11,080 nucleotides of DNA from Candidatus Nanopelagicales bacterium. GTDB taxonomy: Bacteria; Actinomycetota; Actinomycetes; S36-B12; UBA5976. Below are positions 6,536 through 11,080 of this stretch, piece after piece. Within the stretch, counting starts at the first letter, position 1; each line of letters opens with the position of its first letter. The DNA is taken from the NCBI GenBank assembly GCA_023257525.1, contig JALRCB010000027.1:1-11080 (forward strand), written 5' to 3'. Made by a program: the position numbers and the translations under genes. A model generated the notes under the pieces. That model searched no databases, was not told the DNA's origin, and saw only the letters and a list, made by a program, of their open reading frames with translations.

Positions 6536-8233
6536 TTAGTCGGAGAAAAATCCACCAATTCCAGAGGCGACTTGTACCCAACTTCCGAAGCTCTGCTGGA
6601 ACACCAATTGGTTTGTGCCATCAACTGCAGAAATGTAAAGCTTGCCGGTTCCATCAACCGAAATCTGTTGGGCTCCAACCGGAGTGCTGAACAACTTTGT
6701 TTTCCCATCAAGCAGCGATACATCAAAAACTAGTTCGCTTTTGGTTTCATCTGAACCAATGACTGCAATAGAAGTTGGTGAACTCCATACGATGTCACGA
6801 ACTGTAGTAATTGATCGCTCAATTCTATGTAAACCGATTATTCGAGTTTCTGAGTCTGTCTTGAAAACTGCTCCAACAGCAACTACATCTTGGATGCCAT
6901 TTGATAACACAACGGCTACCCGAACGCCATCACTTGAAACCAAAACTTGCTTGACTTGATCATTTGTACCCAGAGTTGACGCATCTACCGAGACCGGGCG
7001 CAAACTGCCATCGCGGGTAATTTCACGCACTCCTTGACCAAAGTCTGAAAAATAAATGTTTCCATCTCGATCCCAAGTTGGCTTGGAGATTTGATCTCCT
7101 TGGGCAACCAACTTAAAGTCAGATTCGGCAGAATTAGTCACCTGCAGAGATTTACGATCTGCTGTGACAGTTGCAATTTGAGAACCGCTCAGGTTTGGCG
7201 TTGCGAAAACTAGCGGTGATGGAGCTGTGTACTTTAGAGTTTCCAATTCATTTAAGGCCGAATAAATCTCTTCATTTCTGATCACATTCAAAATCTGCAA
7301 ATTGGGATCAGGTAGCGTCGAAAGACCTTGCCAATCCTGAATGGTTTGAAGCGCACCAATATTTGAAAGTGCTAATGGCTGCCCCGAAACGGATATCTGA
7401 ACTGCAGAAACATTGGGCAGAACATTTAAAGTCCATACCAACTGGGCGGAGAGAGCTCGCCTAGTCTTTTCGTCCGCTCCCAAAATTTCATTAGATAGGT
7501 CAACTTGGGCAATTCCGTTTGTAATCGGTACTGAGCCATACGTCAAAGTTGTGCCGACTGGAAAAGCGCTTGCTGCAACCGGTGACAAATATGGTGACGG
7601 ACCGTCCAGAAGTGATTTAACCAAAGAGGTTGCTGCTCCAGAGTTACTCACCGGAACTAAGACGTTGTCAGTAACTAACGACGTTAACTCAGTGTTGAAA
7701 AAGTAAATTGGAAAACTTCGGAATGAGCGATCCACGTCGCCACTCGATAACAAAATTCCATCACTTAAGTTTGTAATCCGCCATTGTCCACCGGCATCTT
7801 GGGCTACCTCAAAAGTTCTGGAAATTTGGGCGCCAGGGTCACCGCTTTGATATCTTCCCAAATCCGAGATGGTTCCAAGTTTTTCTGCGCTAACAGTTAA
7901 TGCAGGTGATTCACCAGCAACATCAATAGATGATGCTTCATATATCTCGATACCAGTTAATGGATTCCAGTTGCCGGCTGACTCAACTTCTAGGTACTGA
8001 CGAGCTATTCCATAGTTTTCAGATGGATCGGCGCAAGCATCCAGGAAACCACGCACAATTTCTTCTGGAGACATTCCGTCACTGGGAGGTCTGGCAATAA
8101 CTCTTACAAACTGCGCAGAGGTATCTTCGGAAATTTCTTCACCGAAGTACACCTCGCTCGACTTTGGAATGCCCGCGCAGCCTGAAAGTACAAGTGCTAA
8201 TGCGAGGAGTCCACCAGTAACTTTTAGTCTCAT
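6536..8233 (-). CDS. lpqB: Lipoprotein LpqB, accessory protein of MtrAB
   Basis: The 565-residue protein starts with a lipoprotein signal: basic MRLK, a hydrophobic stretch, and lipobox LSGC with C19 as the lipidated residue. Residues about 185-285 form a GerMN domain, with LVKSLLDGPSPYLSPV, then AFPVGTTL and AQVDLSNEI. From about 310 to the end are repeated beta-strand units of the LpqB C-terminal propeller. In Mycobacterium and Streptomyces LpqB is reported to act on MtrB from the outer face of the membrane and to affect MtrA phosphorylation. Its ATG overlaps the mtrB stop in an ATGA (8230-8233), the standard arrangement for translational coupling, and there is no strong ribosome site of its own. 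The length is close to that of mycobacterial LpqB. Confidence 0.95.
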   Translation of the reverse strand: MRLKVTGGLLALALVLSGCAGIPKSSEVYFGEEISEDTSAQFVRVIARPPSDGMSPEEIVRGFLDACADPSENYGIARQYLEVESAGNWNPLTGIEIYEASSIDVAGESPALTVSAEKLGTISDLGRYQSGDPGAQISRTFEVAQDAGGQWRITNLSDGILLSSGDVDRSFRSFPIYFFNTELTSLVTDNVLVPVSNSGAATSLVKSLLDGPSPYLSPVAASAFPVGTTLTYGSVPITNGIAQVDLSNEILGADEKTRRALSAQLVWTLNVLPNVSAVQISVSGQPLALSNIGALQTIQDWQGLSTLPDPNLQILNVIRNEEIYSALNELETLKYTAPSPLVFATPNLSGSQIATVTADRKSLQVTNSAESDFKLVAQGDQISKPTWDRDGNIYFSDFGQGVREITRDGSLRPVSVDASTLGTNDQVKQVLVSSDGVRVAVVLSNGIQDVVAVGAVFKTDSETRIIGLHRIERSITTVRDIVWSSPTSIAVIGSDETKSELVFDVSLLDGKTKLFSTPVGAQQISVDGTGKLYISAVDGTNQLVFQQSFGSWVQVASGIGGFFSD

Positions 8234-9783
8234 GGTGCACCAGCCGAAATTGCCACCGCAGAAATTGCGCCTAACTCAATTCGAGGAAGGGTCAAAACAA
8301 ACTGCGCACCCTCATTTGGCGCACCCCATACGTCAATGATTCCACCATGCAGCGCTGCATCCTCTGCAGAAATTGACAGTCCTAGACCGGTGCCGCCGAG
8401 GGTACGTTGTCGAGCTGGATCTGCGCGCCAAAAGCGACCGAAAACTCTTGATAAATCTTCAACGGCGATTCCTTGACCGTGATCTCGAACCGAGATAGAA
8501 ACGCAAGACTCATTTCCTAAAATTTCGACTTCGACATTGGTGCCATCGCAATGCTCAATTGCATTCACAACCAAATTTCTAATGATTCGGGAGACTCGTC
8601 GCTTGTCCGCCATCACCGTTGTATCGCCACTACTTGCAAACTTGAACTGAGTTGAGTGTTCTGCAGCGATTTCTTCGTTATCCCGCAAAATCGTTTCAGT
8701 GACTGCGGCCAAATCAATAGCCGCACTCTCAAGTGGCGAAGCTCCCGCATCAATTTTGCTCATTTCAAGCAAATCGCTCAGCAGTAAATCGAACCGGTCT
8801 ACTTGATTTCTAAGCAGTTCTGCCGATCGAGCCATGTCTGGATCAAAATCAGCTCGAGCGTTGTAAATCATTTCGCTTGCCATTCGTACGGTAGTTAATG
8901 GCGTGCGCAATTCATGCGAAACATCAGACACAAACTGTTGTTGAACTTGGGATAGAGATTCAAGCCGAATGATTTGGCTTTGTAAACTTGTTGCCATTTC
9001 ATTAAACGAGCCGGCCAGTCGGGCAATGTCGTCTTCACCTTTGACTTGCATTCGTCGATCTAAGTCTCCAGATGCAATTTGAACCGCAATCTCGGCTGCT
9101 TCTCGGACCGGATCTGTAACTCGAGCAGTAACAAACCAGGCCAAAACCATCAAGCTCAGTAACAAAATGATTCCGGTTGCGGCCACGCCCTGTCGAACCA
9201 GATCAATAGTTCGTTGCTCATCATCAAGTGGGAATAGCAAATAAAGTTCGTATGCTCCCACTCGTGGGATGGAAACTGGTGAACCTACAACAAGGCCTGG
9301 CGAAGTCACGCCACCTTCATAAATCAACTCTGAATAGGCCCAGGCTTGGCGGTCGCGTTCGCGGATCGCAGTTCTTAAACTCTCGGGAATAGATGCCTCA
9401 GAAATTAACTTGGTTCCGCGCTCAGGAACCCCAACTAGATCCGGGTCACTTAAGAACAAGGCGTCGTAAATTCCAGGGGAACCAGCTCGCACTGCAAGTG
9501 CTGTGATTACTGAGTCAACAAGTCTGGTGTTGTTTGGAGCCACTAGCCCAACGTCAGAAGCGTCTAAGAGTCGCTGAACTTCAAGTCTGGCTGCCGTTGC
9601 CTCAGTCAATGCACTCTGCTGCTTGGCTTCAAGTAATCCAGATGTAACTTGATTAACCAAGAGCACGCCAACGATACTCAAAACTGATGTAGATATTACA
9701 AACGTCAAAATAATCAAACGAAGTTGCAAGTTTCTTCGCCAATGACTTCGGATCGAAGTCTTTTCTCGAGCTAATGTGCTCAC
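8230..9783 (-). CDS. mtrB: Sensor histidine kinase MtrB
   Basis: The 517-residue protein is a complete membrane histidine kinase. Helix 1 spans about 21-43 and helix 2 about 200-220; between them is an extracytoplasmic sensor region of roughly 155 residues. A HAMP domain (about 220-272, RVTDPVREAAEIA) leads to the HisKA domain with FVSDVSHELRTPL and phospho-acceptor H290. The ATPase domain shows the N box with N403/N407, the G1 box DHGQGI (434-439), the F box FGRFWR (448-453) and the G2 box GGTGLGLS (463-470). It phosphorylates MtrA, and in mycobacteria its activity is tied to septal localisation. The GTG at 9783 lies 3 nt after the mtrA stop, so the genes are one transcript. Gene order and full architecture make the MtrB assignment firm. 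Confidence 0.95.
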   Translation of the reverse strand: MSTLAREKTSIRSHWRRNLQLRLIILTFVISTSVLSIVGVLLVNQVTSGLLEAKQQSALTEATAARLEVQRLLDASDVGLVAPNNTRLVDSVITALAVRAGSPGIYDALFLSDPDLVGVPERGTKLISEASIPESLRTAIRERDRQAWAYSELIYEGGVTSPGLVVGSPVSIPRVGAYELYLLFPLDDEQRTIDLVRQGVAATGIILLLSLMVLAWFVTARVTDPVREAAEIAVQIASGDLDRRMQVKGEDDIARLAGSFNEMATSLQSQIIRLESLSQVQQQFVSDVSHELRTPLTTVRMASEMIYNARADFDPDMARSAELLRNQVDRFDLLLSDLLEMSKIDAGASPLESAAIDLAAVTETILRDNEEIAAEHSTQFKFASSGDTTVMADKRRVSRIIRNLVVNAIEHCDGTNVEVEILGNESCVSISVRDHGQGIAVEDLSRVFGRFWRADPARQRTLGGTGLGLSISAEDAALHGGIIDVWGAPNEGAQFVLTLPRIELGAISAVAISAGAP

Positions 9784-9786
9784 CGG

Positions 9787-10464
9787 TTAAGTTTGCCCTG
9801 CCTTGTAGCCAACCCCGCGCACTGTTACAACGATTTCAGGATGCTCTGGATCAATTTCTATTTTTGCGCGGAGTCTTTGCACGTGTACATTCACAAGCCT
9901 GGTATCAGCAGCGTGTTGGTATTCCCAAACTTCTTCCAGTAAAGCTTCCCGAGAAAAAACTTGCCAAGGTCGTTTAGCAAGAGTTACCAAAAGTTTGAAT
10001 TCTAAAACCGTGAGTGGAATGTTAACTTCACCACGCTTAACTCCATGACCTGCTACGTCAATGATCAAGTCACCAACTTTGATTTCATTTACTGCTGGTG
10101 CTTCGATGTTTCTTAGGCGAGCTCTAATTCTGGCAATTAGTTCTTCGTTCTTGATCGGCTTAACAATGTAGTCATCAGCACCTGCTTCTAGACCAGTTAC
10201 AACATCACTAGTGTCACTGCGAGCTGTCAACATAACGATTGGAACTCCACTGGATTCCCTAATTGCTTGGCAAATTTCAATGCCATCTCGACCTGGAAGC
10301 ATCAAATCAAGTAACACTAAGTCCGGGTTTACAACTTGAAATGCATTTATGGCTTGGTTTCCATCAGCACAATAGGAGACTTCGAATCCTTCAGCGCGCA
10401 ACAAAATGCCAACTATCTCAGCAATAGATTGATCATCTTCAATGACCAAGATGCGCTGACTCAT
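9787..10464 (-). CDS. mtrA: Response regulator MtrA
   Basis: This 225-residue OmpR/PhoB-class regulator has a receiver domain with the acidic pair D10/D11, phospho-acceptor D53 in LLDLMLPG, T80 in MLTAR and K102 in VKPI. The C-terminal winged-helix DNA-binding domain (about 128-222) includes LTVLEFKLLVTLAKRP, VFSREALLEEVW and VNVHVQRLRAKIE. The length matches mycobacterial MtrA (about 228). MtrA controls genes for cell-wall turnover, division and osmotic response in actinobacteria and is essential in M. tuberculosis. The ATG at 10464 is backed by a strong ribosome site, AAAGGGGAG (10472-10480). It is the first gene of the minus-strand mtrA-mtrB-lpqB run. I do not see a clear MtrA box upstream, so autoregulation cannot be claimed from this sequence. 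Confidence 0.95.
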   Translation of the reverse strand: MSQRILVIEDDQSIAEIVGILLRAEGFEVSYCADGNQAINAFQVVNPDLVLLDLMLPGRDGIEICQAIRESSGVPIVMLTARSDTSDVVTGLEAGADDYIVKPIKNEELIARIRARLRNIEAPAVNEIKVGDLIIDVAGHGVKRGEVNIPLTVLEFKLLVTLAKRPWQVFSREALLEEVWEYQHAADTRLVNVHVQRLRAKIEIDPEHPEIVVTVRGVGYKAGQT

Positions 10465-10570
10465 TCCGGCACTCCCCTTTAACGCTATTTGAATGCCAAA
10501 TTTACCTCACGAACGAGAAACCTCGGTACCTATTGCAGTAATGCCTATAAACGTTGGCTAATCTAAGGTA
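10465..10570. other. Divergent promoter region between mtrA and the GtrA-family gene
   Basis: This 106-nt spacer holds the mtrA ribosome site on the minus strand and a leaderless-type -10 for the GtrA gene on the plus strand. The minus-strand promoter is unclear: TAGCGT and TAAATT are possible -10 hexamers, but neither has a good -35. No direct repeats resembling published MtrA sites were seen. Confidence 0.5.
10559..10564 (+). promoter_or_regulatory. Putative -10 element of a leaderless promoter for the GtrA-family gene
   Basis: TAATCT ends 6 nt before the ATG at 10571, so transcription would begin at or next to the start codon. The hexamer and its spacing nearly repeat those before the isoprenyl transferase gene. 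AAGG lies between it and the ATG, but too close to act as a normal ribosome site. TTGCAG at 10533-10538 is 20 nt upstream, too far for a typical -35. Confidence 0.45.
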
Positions 10571-11032
10571 ATGCTGCTTAAAGATTTCGTCACCAGAATG
10601 CGCACTGAGCTCGGCAAGTTCGGTGTCATCGGTTTAGTGGCATACATAATCGACTTAACAATTTTCAATGTTTTGAGATTCAGTGGTGGCGAAGGTCCGT
10701 TATATGACAAACCTCTAACCGCCAAAGTAATAAGTGTGCTGGCTGCAACTACCTTTGCTTACTTTGGAAATCGTCACTGGACATTCAAGGATCGTTCTAG
10801 ATCGTCCTTCCGTCGCCAATACACCTTGTTTTTTGTGTTCAATGCGGTTGGCATGGTTATTTCCTTATCTTGCCTCTGGGTAAGTCACTACTTGCTTGGA
10901 TTTGAAAGTCCTTTGGCAGACAACATCAGCGCAAATGTTGTTGGACTTGTCTTAGGAACTGTCTTTAGATTTTGGGGTTACCACAATTGGGTGTTCCCAA
11001 ATGACGTTTCGAGCGTTGAGCAGAACAGTTAA
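10571..11032 (+). CDS. GtrA family membrane protein
   Basis: The 153-residue protein has the four-helix GtrA-like layout: helices at about 17-35, 49-66, 84-108 and 116-135. Family hallmarks are KFGVIGLVAYIIDLTIF near the N-terminus, NRHWTF (67-72) after helix 2, and FRFWGYHNWVF (132-142) after helix 4. The prototype, phage-encoded GtrA, is thought to flip polyprenyl-phosphate-linked glucose across the membrane for surface polysaccharide modification. Bacterial relatives are linked to arabinogalactan and other wall glycans. The sugar used here is unknown, and no glycosyltransferase gene is adjacent. The ATG at 10571 is chosen because it follows a leaderless-type -10. An internal ATG at codon 10 has no ribosome site and would leave a shorter cytoplasmic tail. 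Divergent from mtrA, so it could share its regulatory region. Confidence 0.88.
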   Translation: MLLKDFVTRMRTELGKFGVIGLVAYIIDLTIFNVLRFSGGEGPLYDKPLTAKVISVLAATTFAYFGNRHWTFKDRSRSSFRRQYTLFFVFNAVGMVISLSCLWVSHYLLGFESPLADNISANVVGLVLGTVFRFWGYHNWVFPNDVSSVEQNS

Positions 11033-11080
11033 ATTGATTGCTCTGGTATAGATCCCACCGACATCAGAAATATTCCAAAG
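11033..11080. other. Window end with no supportable gene
   Basis: The last 48 nt contain no clear start on the plus strand. On the minus strand, stops that could end a convergent gene occur at 11029-11031 and about 11064, but too little sequence is present to decide. Confidence 0.3.

Noticed and set aside
11029..11080. C-terminal end of a convergent gene on the minus strand
   Set aside because: Candidate stops exist, but at most 16 codons are visible and they carry no recognisable motif.
1..11080. CRISPR array, prophage or defence genes
   Set aside because: No regularly spaced repeats, integrase, or restriction or toxin-antitoxin genes were found; apart from 5540-5833 the window is core actinobacterial genes.

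Overview
The window looks like a chromosomal segment of an actinobacterium with moderate GC (neighbouring genes appear to be in the mid-40s percent). The strongest marker is the block mtrA-mtrB-lpqB followed by a ComF-type gene, an order known from Mycobacterium and relatives. A two-domain PIN-PhoH protein and a short-chain cis-prenyltransferase of the Rv1086 type agree with this. The low GC, tight packing and leaderless-looking starts fit a streamlined aquatic actinobacterium (for example Nanopelagicales/acI), but that placement is inference.

Layout. 1-1232 (minus): 5' part of a PIN-PhoH ATPase gene whose 3' end lies outside the window. 1418-2194 (plus): isoprenyl transferase, divergent from PhoH. 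2191-4269 (minus): YyaL/DUF255 thioredoxin-like protein, whose stop codon overlaps that of the isoprenyl transferase. 4287-5486 (minus): CynX/NimT-type MFS transporter, 17 nt upstream of yyaL and probably in one operon with it. 5487-5841: the largest gap, without a believable gene. It is GC-richer than its surroundings and bounded by inverted repeats. 5842-6462 comF, 6536-8233 lpqB, 8230-9783 mtrB and 9787-10464 mtrA, all minus. 10571-11032 (plus): GtrA-family membrane protein, divergent from mtrA.

How the genes work together. MtrB (membrane sensor kinase) phosphorylates MtrA (DNA-binding regulator), and LpqB is the lipoprotein partner of MtrB at the cell surface. In studied actinobacteria this system couples cell-wall metabolism to division. 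The isoprenyl transferase makes short-chain Z-prenyl diphosphate, which feeds decaprenyl-phosphate and so the lipid carriers of wall synthesis. GtrA-family proteins are thought to act on polyprenyl-linked sugars. Much of the window is therefore cell-envelope biology. ComF, PhoH and YyaL are conserved genes of less settled function.

Most of the window is ordinary core genome. The parts that deserve a second look are the 5540-5833 segment (a possible non-autonomous mobile element or IS remnant at an apparent synteny break), the palindrome inside the likely promoter of the MFS gene, and the two plus-strand genes that share an identical -10-like hexamer 6-7 nt before their start codons.
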